This document shows, piece after piece, positions 42,513 to 50,931 of a stretch of 64,000 nt of DNA. Under the pieces are notes generated by a model, which was given only the letters and a program-made list of their open reading frames with translations, was not told the origin of the DNA and searched no databases. This stretch comes from Bacillus sp. MUM 116 (lineage in GTDB: Bacteria; Bacillota; Bacilli; Bacillales; Cytobacillaceae), in NCBI RefSeq assembly GCF_001866655.1, contig NZ_MLYR01000036.1, positions 1 to 64,000 on the forward strand, given 5' to 3'. The translations under genes and the position numbers were made by a program. Each line of letters begins with the position of its first letter. Position 1 is the stretch's first letter.

Positions 42513-43439
42513 TTATGAACCAAATTTTAAATGTACTTTTGTTGATTTTCGCTTACTCTTCCTGTTCAAGCTTGAACCAAACCAGGAAAATAGAAAACAC
42601 CCGGTAATGACGATTATGCTGCCTGCAAGTTCAAACCAAGTCATCCTTTCCCCTAAAAAGAAAAAGGCAAGGATGGATGTAAAAATAGGGTTAAAGTTTA
42701 AAAAGATTCCTGAACTGGTTGCGCCGATTTTTTGTACCCCGATATTCCACAGTACCATACAAACTACAGTTGAAATCACTCCGGTATACAGGATTGCCCA
42801 TAGGAAGCTTGAATTAAAATTGTAAATTTGGAAGCTAGATAGATTGAATGGAACTAGAATGACCACTCCAAACAATCCGGAATAGAATGTTGCCAGCATG
42901 GGTGACATTTTTTTCATCGCCCATTTACTACAAATCGAATAAAGCCCCCAAATAATTACGGCTGCAACCATCCACAAATCCCCAATATTAAAACGAAGGG
43001 AAAATATATGTGAGAGTTCCCCTTTCGACAATACCATCAATACCCCTAAGAAAGAGATTCCCATTGAAAATATTTGCATCGTTTTTAGTTTTTCTTTTAG
43101 CAAAAATGCAGAAAAAATTGCAATGGAAATCGGGTTTAATGTTGAAATCAATCCAACATTTGTAGCGGAAGTTTTTTCAAGGGCAAAAAATTGAAAAAGA
43201 TTGAAAAAAACAACCCCAGTTACTCCCATAAACAGTAATGGGAGTATGGATGCTTTTGGAGGAATCAGTTGTTTTTCTTTATTTAAAACAATCGGGAAAA
43301 GGACCAGGATAGCAATTAACCATCTTAGAGTTGTAATGGTCATTGGTGAGGCATGGCCGACAAGAAATTTACCAAAAACAAAATTTCCTCCCCAAAGAAA
43401 ACTGGTTAGAAGCAATAAAAAAACATAAAAAATTGGCAT
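42513..43439 (-). CDS. EamA/DMT-family exporter
   Basis: A 308-residue membrane protein with ten hydrophobic helices in two EamA repeats: FLWGGNFVFGKFLVGHASPM at the start (the conserved W-G-x-N motif), LRWLIAILVLFPIVL, then the second repeat GDLWMVAAVIIWGLYSICSK and GVQKIGATSSGIFLNFNPIF, GERMTWFELAGSIIVITGCF. Such proteins export metabolites, often amino acids. A lysine-rich C-terminal tail follows. The divergent Lrp/AsnC-type regulator 200 bases away suggests amino-acid export under its control. Confidence 0.92.
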   Translation of the reverse strand: MPIFYVFLLLLTSFLWGGNFVFGKFLVGHASPMTITTLRWLIAILVLFPIVLNKEKQLIPPKASILPLLFMGVTGVVFFNLFQFFALEKTSATNVGLISTLNPISIAIFSAFLLKEKLKTMQIFSMGISFLGVLMVLSKGELSHIFSLRFNIGDLWMVAAVIIWGLYSICSKWAMKKMSPMLATFYSGLFGVVILVPFNLSSFQIYNFNSSFLWAILYTGVISTVVCMVLWNIGVQKIGATSSGIFLNFNPIFTSILAFFFLGERMTWFELAGSIIVITGCFLFSWFGSSLNRKSKRKSTKVHLKFGS

Positions 43440-43637
43440 TTTGATTGGCCCCTTTTTAATTTGATAATATTAATAATTGTAACAGAATTGATGATTCTGT
43501 TATTATTTATTTTGTTAATTTCAATAAAGTGCGAATAATTGATGGGAAAATGAAGGATATAAATAATTTTATTAATTTGAAATATGATAAAATGATGGCA
43601 AACCATCAAATATTCGGTAAAAGGGATGAGGGAGAAC

Positions 43638-44126
43638 ATGTTCGATGCAATAGAAGGGATTAAATCCTTGGATGCGCTTGACCGTAAAATCTTGGATTTA
43701 CTGCAAATGGAAGCACAGCTCAGTAATGCCGAATTGGCAAGAAGGGTGAATCTTTCACCACCTGCGACTCATGCCAGAGTAAAGCGCCTGGAGAATGAAG
43801 GGTTTATTGATCGCCATGTAGTGGTTTTGAATTCCAGGAAGCTTGGAATTGACTTACTTTGTTTTATTTTTGTCAGCACAAATATTCATCAAAAGGAACA
43901 GCTTGAACAATTAGAGAGTGCAATGAATTCGATGCCGGAAATTCTTGAATGTCATTGCTTGACAGGGGAATATGATTATTTTTTAAAAGTGGCCAATCGA
44001 AATCGCGAAGAGCTTGAGAAATTTATTCGAAAATTAAATTTACTTCCTGGTATAAATCGAATCCAAACAAGCTTATCTTTAAGAGAGATAAAATTCACCA
44101 CAGCATTACCGATTAACAACGATTAA
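43638..44126 (+). CDS. Lrp/AsnC-family transcriptional regulator
   Basis: A 162-residue regulator starting at ATG 43638 behind GGGAG (an earlier ATG at 43626 is too close to its purine tract). N-terminal helix-turn-helix: LDRKILDLLQMEAQLSNAEL, ARRVNLSPPATHARVKRLEN, EGFI. C-terminal RAM ligand domain: ILECHCLTGEYDYFLKVANR with the usual G-x-x-D-Y. It binds an amino acid and probably controls the divergent EamA exporter; the 200-base AT-rich gap would hold the operators. Three palindromes follow the stop. Confidence 0.92.
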   Translation: MFDAIEGIKSLDALDRKILDLLQMEAQLSNAELARRVNLSPPATHARVKRLENEGFIDRHVVVLNSRKLGIDLLCFIFVSTNIHQKEQLEQLESAMNSMPEILECHCLTGEYDYFLKVANRNREELEKFIRKLNLLPGINRIQTSLSLREIKFTTALPINND

Positions 44127-44172
44127 TATCTCCTAGTATTTTGATTTCAGTAAACAACTTTTTGATGATCTG

Positions 44173-44231
44173 CAAGCCTTTAAGGCTTGAGATGTTGCCT
44201 TAAAGGCAACATGCAATATTCTTTAAAGAAT
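44173..44231. repeat. Three consecutive palindromes
   Basis: CAAGCCTTTAAGGCTTG (44173-44189), GTTGCCTTAAAGGCAAC (44194-44210) and ATTCTTTAAAGAAT (44218-44231), each centred on TTAA or TTTAAA. Together they may form a multi-hairpin transcript end or an operator cluster. Confidence 0.6.
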
Positions 44232-44405
44232 CTAAAACGTGAAAGAGTTTGTGAAGGAATGTTCTTAAGCTAACTCGGGGCATTGTTTCACAACAAACGG
44301 ACTGTTTTCGGCAGTCCTTTTTTGTTATCGTTATTCAACTAAAGTGGCAGTTTAGTACAATAAGAAAATGTTAAAATAAAGAAAAAAGGAGTGGGGAGGG
44401 CCGAA

Positions 44406-44894
44406 ATGAACACCATTTTAGAAAAGTTCTTTGGTTTAAAAGAAATACTAAATTCTTTCGATGGACTTGAAAAAAAATATAATTGGTTACTGACTGATTT
44501 AGATGGGTTTTACACCGAAAATTTCTTAGATTATGTTGAAGATTACCGGATTTTTGAAGAGAGTAATAACTGTCTTGATACCTATTGGATTACGGGTGAA
44601 AATCTAGCCAGACTGGCTAATTGCAAAGAATTTTATCCTATATGGGGTGTTTTCTCAGCATTTGATAAAAAGGAGACGATTGATTTAGATGATATTAAAG
44701 AAGAACCTTTTGCTGATGGAAATCCGAATTTTTGGGTTAAAAATCCTAAAATCCAACATCCAAAAGCAGTCGTTGAATTAGTTTTTTGGGACTCCTCCTT
44801 GATTCTACTCCTTAGCAAAGATGATGACTTCTCTATAAATTTTCGGAACACTTTTCAAGGCTGGAAAGATTTAAATTCCTACAACCAGTCGTAA
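44406..44894 (+). CDS. Hypothetical protein, 162 aa
   Basis: Starts at ATG 44406 with GGGGAGGG upstream. Acidic and soluble: LEKFFGLKEILNSFDGLEKK, WLLTDLDGFYTENFLDYVED, then VELVFWDSSLILLLSKDDDF and FQGWKDLNSYN. The overall size and acidity, with a D-S-S-L core strand, are reminiscent of SUKH-like immunity proteins, but no toxin gene is adjacent and I do not recognise the family. A hairpin repeat with the core ACGGACTGTTTTCGGCAGTCC lies 85 bases before it. Confidence 0.6.
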   Translation: MNTILEKFFGLKEILNSFDGLEKKYNWLLTDLDGFYTENFLDYVEDYRIFEESNNCLDTYWITGENLARLANCKEFYPIWGVFSAFDKKETIDLDDIKEEPFADGNPNFWVKNPKIQHPKAVVELVFWDSSLILLLSKDDDFSINFRNTFQGWKDLNSYNQS

Positions 44895-45075
44895 ACCTTT
44901 TTCAGCTACCGAGTGCAATAGTTGCAAAATTGGTGGCATTTTTGTTATTGTCATGACGGTTAGGATATTTAAGGGAGTAAATTATTCATCGCGTAATTCT
45001 GTCTTTCGAGGACAAAATATGTTAAGGGATTGTACTGGAAAAGCACTGCCCATTTTTTAATAAGGAGTGAAATGA

Positions 45076-45285
45076 ATGGCTGATAAAAACGAACGCAATC
45101 GAGTCGATAACGATGCTGGTGAGGCTGTAGGTACTATTGTTGGTGCTGTCTCTGGTGCTACCGTGGGTCTTGCTTACGGTCCGATTGGTACTGTAGTAGG
45201 AGCAATTACAGGTGGAGTGATGGGTAACAATCTCGGCGAAGGAGCCGATGAAGCTAATGACGGTGATGCGAATCGAGAAGATTAG
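45076..45285 (+). CDS. Glycine-zipper small protein
   Basis: A 69-residue protein with a polar N-terminus (MADKNERNRVDNDAG), a central glycine-zipper pair of helices (AVGTIVGAVSGATVGLAYGP and GTVVGAITGGVMGNNLGEGA) and an acidic tail. Ribosome binding site AAGGAG is nine bases upstream. Glycine-zipper proteins insert in or line membranes and pack by GxxxG contacts. Single gene; function unknown. Confidence 0.75.
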   Translation: MADKNERNRVDNDAGEAVGTIVGAVSGATVGLAYGPIGTVVGAITGGVMGNNLGEGADEANDGDANRED

Positions 45286-45430
45286 ATTAATACAAAGAGA
45301 TACATGCATTAAGACTTTCAAAAAGGGAGTCCTTTTATTTTTCTATTAATTAATTCAGCTTTTTTAGGTAAATTTCCAAAAAAGATTGTGGAATGTTTCA
45401 CTTAAAGTAACGGGTGCTTGAGTTCAGGAA

Positions 45431-45456
45431 GGATTGCTGCGGCAATCCTTTTTTGT
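45431..45456 (+). terminator. Hairpin terminator in a dispersed repeat
   Basis: AGGATTGC pairs with GCAATCCT around TGCG, followed by a T run; preceded by TAACGGGTGCTTGAG, shared with the repeat at 48178-48229. Confidence 0.8.
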
Positions 45457-45585
45457 TGTTGTGCTAACGTGGCAGGTTAGCATTCCTGTAGATCGTTATT
45501 TTTCAACTTTGAAAAAAATAGGGCTCCTCAGTAAGATATGAGTATAGACATCACTCTAACTCTCAACTTTAGGAGGAACCCTACT

Positions 45586-46773
45586 ATGAAGTTTAAAATG
45601 CAAAACAAACAAAATCAACTAATAGAAAGAATTTCACTTAAACATCTTGTTGTTGGCGTGGATATTGCTCAACAATTGCACGTAGCCAGAGCCGTAAATT
45701 TCCGTGGAATTATAGTCGGAGATCCACTTACATTCAAAAATAATGAAGAAGGATTTGCTAGTTTACTTGAATGGATTAAAAGTCTTCAAAGATTAAACAA
45801 CCTAAGTGAAGCTATAGTTGGGATGGAACCAACTGGACACTACTGGATCAATCTTTCAAAGTGGCTTAATAAACATCATACTGAAGTGGTAACTGTAAAC
45901 CCTCATTTAGTAAAAAAGAATAAAGAAAACCGTGATAATACCCAGTCAAAAAGCGATAAAAAGGATGCTTTAGTTATAGCTGATATGGTGAAGAACGGTT
46001 ACTACTCAGAGGTTAGGTACACATCAGAACCATTCGAGAAATTAAGGGTACTTATGTCTAACCGTGATGTAGTAGTTAAGCGCCTTGTTAGTTCTATCAA
46101 TCAATTAAATCGTTGGGTAGATATTGTTTTTCCTGAACTCCGACAGGTGTTTAAAGATATTAAGGCTAAGGGGGCAATAGCAACCCTCCGTTTATTTCCG
46201 TCTCCCAAGGAATTAGAGACTATGCAGCCTCATGAGGTTATTGCAGGTTGGAAATCTATAATGAAGAGACAGCCTGGATTAAAAAAGGCCCTATTACTCC
46301 TCCAACTAGCTAAGAAATCTGTTGGTACTAGACAAGCACTTGATGCTTATAAATTTCATTTAGAACAGTTATTAGAGGAATACGATTTAGCTGTAACACA
46401 ACTCGAAAGAGTTGAACAACAAGTAACTGAAGCATTAAACAGAATTCCTTTCGCTAAGAAGCTTCTTACCATTAAAGGAATTAGTGAAATTTCATTGGCT
46501 GGCATATTAGGTGAGGCAGGAGACTTAAGTGGTTTTTCTCATGGTAATTCTCTTCTTCGCCATGCCGGGCTCCATTTAGCTGAAGCAAGTTCAGGTAAGT
46601 GGAAAGGCCAAATTGTCATTTCAAAGCGTGGACGTTCCAGACTAAGGCGATTCCTTTACTTAGCGACAATGAGCCTTGTGATGAATAACCCAGAATTTCA
46701 AGCAATACATTCTCAAAATGTCAAAGTAAAAAAAAGTGAAGAAAATGAAATCAATTATGAAGCTAATCGGTAA
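45586..46773 (+). CDS. IS110-family transposase, probably frameshifted at its end
   Basis: A 395-residue RuvC-like DEDD transposase starting at ATG 45586 (AGGAGGAACCCT upstream). Catalytic set: D26 in VVGVDIA, E81 in GMEPTGHYW, D124 and D127 in SKSDKKDAL. The C-terminal transposase_20 domain reads LLTIKGISEISLAGILGEAG, LRHAGLHLAEASSGKWKGQI and SRLRRFLYLATMSLVMNNPE. After an A8 run at 46728-46735 the frame gives KKSEENEINYEANR and stops; dropping one A instead gives a family-like tail (MKLIGKLARIFVGISRRNES) ending at 46861. So the tail is lost by an indel, or restored by slippage. A structured non-coding region follows. Confidence 0.88.
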   Translation: MKFKMQNKQNQLIERISLKHLVVGVDIAQQLHVARAVNFRGIIVGDPLTFKNNEEGFASLLEWIKSLQRLNNLSEAIVGMEPTGHYWINLSKWLNKHHTEVVTVNPHLVKKNKENRDNTQSKSDKKDALVIADMVKNGYYSEVRYTSEPFEKLRVLMSNRDVVVKRLVSSINQLNRWVDIVFPELRQVFKDIKAKGAIATLRLFPSPKELETMQPHEVIAGWKSIMKRQPGLKKALLLLQLAKKSVGTRQALDAYKFHLEQLLEEYDLAVTQLERVEQQVTEALNRIPFAKKLLTIKGISEISLAGILGEAGDLSGFSHGNSLLRHAGLHLAEASSGKWKGQIVISKRGRSRLRRFLYLATMSLVMNNPEFQAIHSQNVKVKKSEENEINYEANR

Positions 46774-46930
46774 GTTGGCAAGGATATTTGTGGGTATATC
46801 TAGACGAAATGAATCCTATTGTCCTGATAAGCTTAACCCGTTATCACCAATAGCAGCATAATACCTAACAGAATTGAAGATTGTTCGTCTTCTTGAAATA
46901 AAAAATATAAAACACTTATATTGACCGAAT

Positions 46931-47248
46931 GTTGGCTTATTCGTAGGATTTCAAATATGTACGGAGTACCAGATTTATTGAACATAAGGGCTCTGACCCA
47001 TCAGGTTAGCATGACTGGCCTCCACCCCTTGGATAGGCATGACGAAGGAATGATAGGGCAAATGACCCGTTGAGACATGGGAGGGAAAGCCTCCAGGGGC
47101 GGCGTGGAGAATGTACATCATATGGTAAAATATGGAGTTGTGATTCACTCCTTTATTTCACTATGCCTTCACGAAGCCAAATTGATCTGAAATCATTTCA
47201 TTTAATCGTTAACTCCATATCAAGGGTTATGAAATCCTGCGAATAAGC
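46931..47248. ncRNA. Candidate IS110 bridge-RNA region
   Basis: About 300 non-coding bases after the transposase, closed by a 19-bp inverted repeat with one mismatch (GCTTATTCGTAGGATTTCA at about 46933 and its complement at about 47229). Inside are GC-richer stem parts (CCTCCACCCCTTGG with CCTCCAGGGGCGG; GGGAGGGAAAGCCTCC). IS110-family elements encode a bridge RNA in a non-coding end; the position, structure and base composition here fit, but this is inference. Element ends and core dinucleotides were not determined. Confidence 0.45.
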
Positions 47249-47354
47249 GAGTATTCGGGAGAAAATCGTATTAAACTGAGGGAGTGCAATAAGAATTTAC
47301 ATTTAAATATTAATAAAATAAACATATATGTTAAAATGTGGTAAGGTGGTTGTT

Positions 47355-47561
47355 ATGAAAGAAGAAAATAAGCCATTTAATGATGTAATAGACCACATGA
47401 ATAAAAATAGAAGGAAATTCTGCAAATGTAAGCAAGAATGCTGTAAAAAAGTTCCCAAAACCATTAAAATATTTTGGGTTTTTTATGGCTGGCTTCTTAT
47501 CAATATCCATCTTGTTAATGATTATTTTAAATTTATTCCACTAACGATACTTGATTCTTAA
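47355..47561 (+). CDS. Cysteine-containing small membrane-associated protein
   Basis: A 68-residue protein from ATG 47355 behind TAAGGTGG. The N-terminal half is basic with CKCKQECCKK at about residues 25-34; the second half is hydrophobic (TIKIFWVFYGWLLINIHLV). Possibly a one-helix membrane protein with a metal-binding or disulfide cluster. Not recognised. A wobble-paired hairpin with a T run follows at 47566-47590. Confidence 0.45.
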   Translation: MKEENKPFNDVIDHMNKNRRKFCKCKQECCKKVPKTIKIFWVFYGWLLINIHLVNDYFKFIPLTILDS

Positions 47562-47749
47562 CTGGCTGTCATCCAATGGCGGCTTTTCTTATTGGAGTAA
47601 CGGGGCAGGTTTGTTCATCAAGAAGTCACAATAGGAATGTTCATCTACTGTAAAATAAAATTAGACCTATTAATGTTCCAGAAAATAAAACAAAAATCAG
47701 AGGGTTAATTATTGTGCAACAAACTTATTTACCGAAATGGAGGACTATT

Positions 47750-48115
47750 ATGAAAATAAATACCGTTAAGAAGAATAATATTGAAATTGCTGTTATAAGC
47801 AGTAGCGAGATACTAATAAAAGATGTTCAGTCGGCATTGGATTTTATGGCGACAGTACAGTATGAAACTGGCTGTGACCGTATAATTTTGAATAAATCCG
47901 CAATATGTGAGGACTTTTTTCACTTAAGTACGAAACTTGCAGGGGAAATTTTACAAAAGTTTATCAATTATCATGTAAAAATAGCCGTTGTAGGGGACTT
48001 TTCTGTATATTCAAGTAAGAGTTTGAAAGACTTTATCTATGAGAGTAATAAAGGGAAAGATATTTTTTTCTTTCCAGATGAAAAGAAGGCAATTGAAAAA
48101 TTAAGTTTAGTGTAA
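47750..48115 (+). CDS. DUF4180 protein
   Basis: A 121-residue cytoplasmic protein starting at ATG 47750 (GGAGGACTATT upstream; the frame is open to 47714 without a site). DUF4180 marks: CDRIILNKSAICEDFFHLST, KLAGEILQKFINYHVKIAVV, GDFSVYSSKSLKDFIYESNK and FFFPDEKKAIEKL. The fold is a STAS-like alpha/beta domain. Function unknown; in other genomes it stands alone or beside regulators. It ends before a repeat-derived terminator. Confidence 0.88.
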   Translation: MKINTVKKNNIEIAVISSSEILIKDVQSALDFMATVQYETGCDRIILNKSAICEDFFHLSTKLAGEILQKFINYHVKIAVVGDFSVYSSKSLKDFIYESNKGKDIFFFPDEKKAIEKLSLV

Positions 48116-48206
48116 TCATTACTAATGAACATAATTCTTTTTATATATCAAAGATTGTGAAAGGGTGTACTTAAAGTAACGGGTGCTTAAGTTGATGAAA
48201 TAAGGG

Positions 48207-48229
48207 TGCTGCGGCAGCCTTTTTCTTAT
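48207..48229 (+). terminator. Hairpin terminator in a dispersed repeat
   Basis: AAGGGTGCTGCGGCAGCCTT hairpin followed by TTTCTT; preceded by TAACGGGTGCTTAAG as at 45408. Confidence 0.7.
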
Positions 48230-48307
48230 TAAACAAACTGATAGGAGGGCATTTTTATCGTAGGTCACCCCCTTGTTATATACAATTTTCAAAATATCAA
48301 GTAAATT

Positions 48308-48355
48308 TTTATCAAGTCTTAATACAATCTTTACGCTACCTTAACCCATTAAACT
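48308..48355 (+). promoter_or_regulatory. PhoP-box-like array before the PHP gene
   Basis: TTTATC (48308), TTAATA (48319), TTTACG (48330) and TTAACC (48341) recur at exactly 11-base steps, matching the Bacillus PhoP pattern of TTAACA-like hexamers with five-base gaps. It lies 60-100 bases before the first gene of the phosphonate locus. Confidence 0.55.
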
Positions 48356-48412
48356 TGGCATCAAGTTATGTTAAAAATGAATAAATAGGCGAGTTGAATG
48401 GGGGAAGCAGCG

Positions 48413-49282
48413 ATGAAAGTTGATTTGCATTGCCACACGAATATTTCGGATTGTTCTTTTTCTTTTGAAGAAATCCTAGAGCTGGCAAGTAGGGAGAAGG
48501 TCAAACATCTTTCCATCACAAACCATGATACAACGAATGGTCTGGATGAAATGGTCGTCGTGGGGAAGGCATATGGAATAGAAATCATTCCCGGTATTGA
48601 AATTTCTGCATATGACTTTAATAGGAACCGAAAAGTACATGTTTTAGGATACTTTATTGATCCTGGTCATTCTGCGCTTAAGGATCTTTGTGACCCGCTT
48701 GTGGTAAAACGACATCTGGCCTCATATCTTTCAGTTCAATATTTAATAACAGATGGATATTTTATCAGCTGGGAACAAGTGAAGAAATATGCCGAAGGTG
48801 GCACAGGAGTATTTAAGCAGCACATCATGCATGCACTAATTGAAAATGGATATACGGATTCTATCTACGGAGACTTATATAAAAAGCTATTCTCAAGTGG
48901 TCAAAATGGTGAATCACCTGGGAAAGCGTTTGTTCCTTTGAAGTATGTCGATGCTCGGTTGGCTGTTAAGGCAATTATCAAAGCGGGAGGTGTTCCGGTT
49001 CTTGCCCATCCTGGTCAATACAATAGCTTTGAGTTTATCCCGAAGCTTGTGGAAGCTGGGCTTCAGGGAATTGAAGTATGGCATCCGCTCCATGGAGATG
49101 AAAAGGAAGCAAAAGCCAAATTGTATGCGGAAGATTTTAATTTGATTATGACGGGTGGCACAGATTTTCATGGTTTTTATGGTGAGAAAGAAGTGACAAT
49201 CGGTTCAAAAAGTCCAGGTATTCAGGCGGTTGAAGGATTATTGGAACGGAGAGAATTAATCATGAAAAAGGAGCTTATTTAA
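48413..49282 (+). CDS. phnPP: PHP-family phosphodiesterase, probable PhnPP
   Basis: A 289-residue PHP-domain protein. ATG 48413 is chosen because GGGGGAAG lies just upstream; an ATG five codons earlier lies on top of that site. Metal-ligand motifs: DLHCHTNISDCS (H6, H8), LSITNHDTTNG, IEIIPGIEIS (E), VLAHPGQY (H) and GTDFHG (D, H). It opens the C-P lyase locus, where PHP proteins of the PhnPP type hydrolyse 5-phosphoribosyl 1,2-cyclic phosphate, the product of PhnJ, replacing the metallo-beta-lactamase PhnP. No phnP is present here, which supports that role. Its stop overlaps the next start. Confidence 0.78.
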   Translation: MKVDLHCHTNISDCSFSFEEILELASREKVKHLSITNHDTTNGLDEMVVVGKAYGIEIIPGIEISAYDFNRNRKVHVLGYFIDPGHSALKDLCDPLVVKRHLASYLSVQYLITDGYFISWEQVKKYAEGGTGVFKQHIMHALIENGYTDSIYGDLYKKLFSSGQNGESPGKAFVPLKYVDARLAVKAIIKAGGVPVLAHPGQYNSFEFIPKLVEAGLQGIEVWHPLHGDEKEAKAKLYAEDFNLIMTGGTDFHGFYGEKEVTIGSKSPGIQAVEGLLERRELIMKKELI

Positions 49283-49917
49283 TGAACTTTATTAACCATC
49301 CCTATAATGAAAAGAAATTGTCACCTCAGCCATTGATCCATTATACAAGTCATATCGTTAATAGTTATGCAGGGGATTGGACATCAATTGGTCCAAGCAA
49401 TCTGATCATTGAATCCAAGCTTGGAGATTATACGTATACTATGGATGATGTCACCGTTAATTACACGGAAATTGGAAAGTATTGCTCTATAGCCTCTCAT
49501 GTTTGTATAAATCCCGTGAATCATCCAATGGAGCGTGTAACCCAGCACCACATGACCTATCGTCGAATTTCGTATGGATTTGCTGAGACAGATGATGAGG
49601 AAATTTTTAACTGGCGTCGATTAAATCGTGTGAAAATCGGTCATGATGTGTGGATAGGGCACGGGGCTATCATTATGAAGGGGGTCAATATAGGAACAGG
49701 TGCGGTCATCGCTTCTGGAGCTGTCGTTACAAGAGACATTGAACCATACACAATCGTTGGTGGTGTTCCTGCCAAACCGATTAAGGAGCGATTTTCGAGA
49801 GAGATAGCGGAAAAATTACAGGAAATTGCCTGGTGGAATTGGCCAAGGGATTTAATGGAAGAGCGGTTTTATGAATTTAATGATTTGGAAACTTTCCTTA
49901 AAAAGTATGGAAAGTAA
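49282..49917 (+). CDS. Phosphonate-associated hexapeptide-repeat transferase
   Basis: A 211-residue left-handed beta-helix acyltransferase-like protein. Hexapeptide repeats: AGDWTSIGPSNLIIESKLGD, VTVNYTEIGKYCSIASHVCI and VKIGHDVWIGHGAIIMKGVN, IGTGAVIASGAVVTRDIEPY, TIVGGVPAKPIKERF. It fits the family found beside phn genes (TIGR03308-type) and chloramphenicol-acetyltransferase-like enzymes. Start ATG 49282 overlaps the preceding stop by one base. Its substrate is unknown; acylation of an aminophosphonate or of a sugar intermediate is a guess from context. Confidence 0.85.
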   Translation: MNFINHPYNEKKLSPQPLIHYTSHIVNSYAGDWTSIGPSNLIIESKLGDYTYTMDDVTVNYTEIGKYCSIASHVCINPVNHPMERVTQHHMTYRRISYGFAETDDEEIFNWRRLNRVKIGHDVWIGHGAIIMKGVNIGTGAVIASGAVVTRDIEPYTIVGGVPAKPIKERFSREIAEKLQEIAWWNWPRDLMEERFYEFNDLETFLKKYGK

Positions 49918-50053
49918 GGAAATTCAAACTTTCTAGCAGTCGGCGGCATATTCAAAAAGAGCAGACCGTTTTTTTTACTCCTATCCTATAAAATTTCGCT
50001 TCTACTAAGTTGCTTGATATACTTGTTATTAAAAGGATACCGGGAGGATGAAA

Positions 50054-50755
50054 ATGGCAGAGGAGTTAGAGATCGTTGACGAAATGATTTCGGATATAAA
50101 ATCAGGCAAATATGATCCTGATGATAAACTGCCTTCGGAAAATGAATTAGCCGATAGGTTCCATGTACCCAGGATTAACATAAGGAAAGCGTATGAACGG
50201 TTGCAGGAGCTAGGTTATATTTATTCAAGACAAGGAAAGGGCAGTTTTGTAAAGGACAGGAAAAATCAAATTCCGCTTGTACTTTCAGGTGATGTGTCTT
50301 TCAGCAAAAAAATGCGTGAACTTGGGTATCATCTAGAATCTAAAACCATCTTCTGTGAAGAAATAGCGTATAACAAGAAAATTTTCCGATTTTTAGGTGT
50401 TGAAGAGACTGAAAGAGTTTTTAAAATAGGAAGGTTACGGCTAGTTGATCAAAAGCCGATTGCCATACATATTTCATATGTTACCCAAACGGTGTTTGAG
50501 AATATTGCGGATGTAGGGCACGATATTACCTCCATGTTTGATTTCTATAACAAGAATGGTTTTTTCAACTTTTCTTCAGCTCCCAGTATATTAAGTGTTG
50601 CTTTCCCTTCTAAAATGGAAAGAGAAATACTTGAGTGCTCAAGCCTCGTTCCACTCTTGGTGATAGAGTCTGGTTGCTTGGATAAAGAAAGTGGCACAGT
50701 ATTAGAATATACGAAAATATTATATCGAAGTGATCGATTCACTTATGAAATTTAA
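50054..50755 (+). CDS. phnF: PhnF-type GntR/HutC transcriptional regulator
   Basis: A 233-residue regulator starting at ATG 50054, seven bases after GGGAGG. Winged helix: MAEELEIVDEMISDIKSGKY, DKLPSENELADRFHVPRINI, RKAYERLQELGYIYSRQGKG, SFV. UTRA ligand domain follows with RVFKIGRLRLVDQKPIAIHI and YVTQTVF, ending YTKILYRSDRFTYEI. HutC-type PhnF proteins repress phosphonate genes and sense a phosphonate, phosphate or intermediate. Probably controls the phnG-E genes downstream. Its stop is overlapped by a terminator stem. Confidence 0.87.
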   Translation: MAEELEIVDEMISDIKSGKYDPDDKLPSENELADRFHVPRINIRKAYERLQELGYIYSRQGKGSFVKDRKNQIPLVLSGDVSFSKKMRELGYHLESKTIFCEEIAYNKKIFRFLGVEETERVFKIGRLRLVDQKPIAIHISYVTQTVFENIADVGHDITSMFDFYNKNGFFNFSSAPSILSVAFPSKMEREILECSSLVPLLVIESGCLDKESGTVLEYTKILYRSDRFTYEI

Positions 50756-50778
50756 CCAGCTAATAGGCTGGTTTTTTT
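50754..50778 (+). terminator. Rho-independent terminator after phnF
   Basis: AACCAGC pairs with GCTGGTT around six bases, then six T; the left arm overlaps the phnF stop. It separates the PHP-transferase-phnF transcript from the phnG operon. Confidence 0.8.
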
Positions 50779-50829
50779 GTTGCTTTTTTATGGACGATTA
50801 TGAAGAAGCAGGCTATTCGTTTCAAGTCA

Positions 50830-50876
50830 TTTACACAACCTTAATCCTTTTCACACACACTTTACAGCTGTTAACT
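50830..50876 (+). promoter_or_regulatory. PhoP-box-like array before phnG
   Basis: TTTACA (50830), TTAATC (50841), TCACAC (50851), TTTACA (50861) and TTAACT (50871) recur at 10-11-base steps, 55-100 bases before phnG. Confidence 0.5.
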
Positions 50877-50931
50877 TGGCAACAAGATACATTAGAGATA
50901 AGGGAAAAACATCATTAACGGAGGCAGACTG

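Noticed and set aside
47000..47110. tRNA- or riboswitch-like fold in the GC-richer stretch after the IS110 transposase
   Set aside because: No cloverleaf or known aptamer core could be drawn; its position fits IS110 non-coding RNA better.
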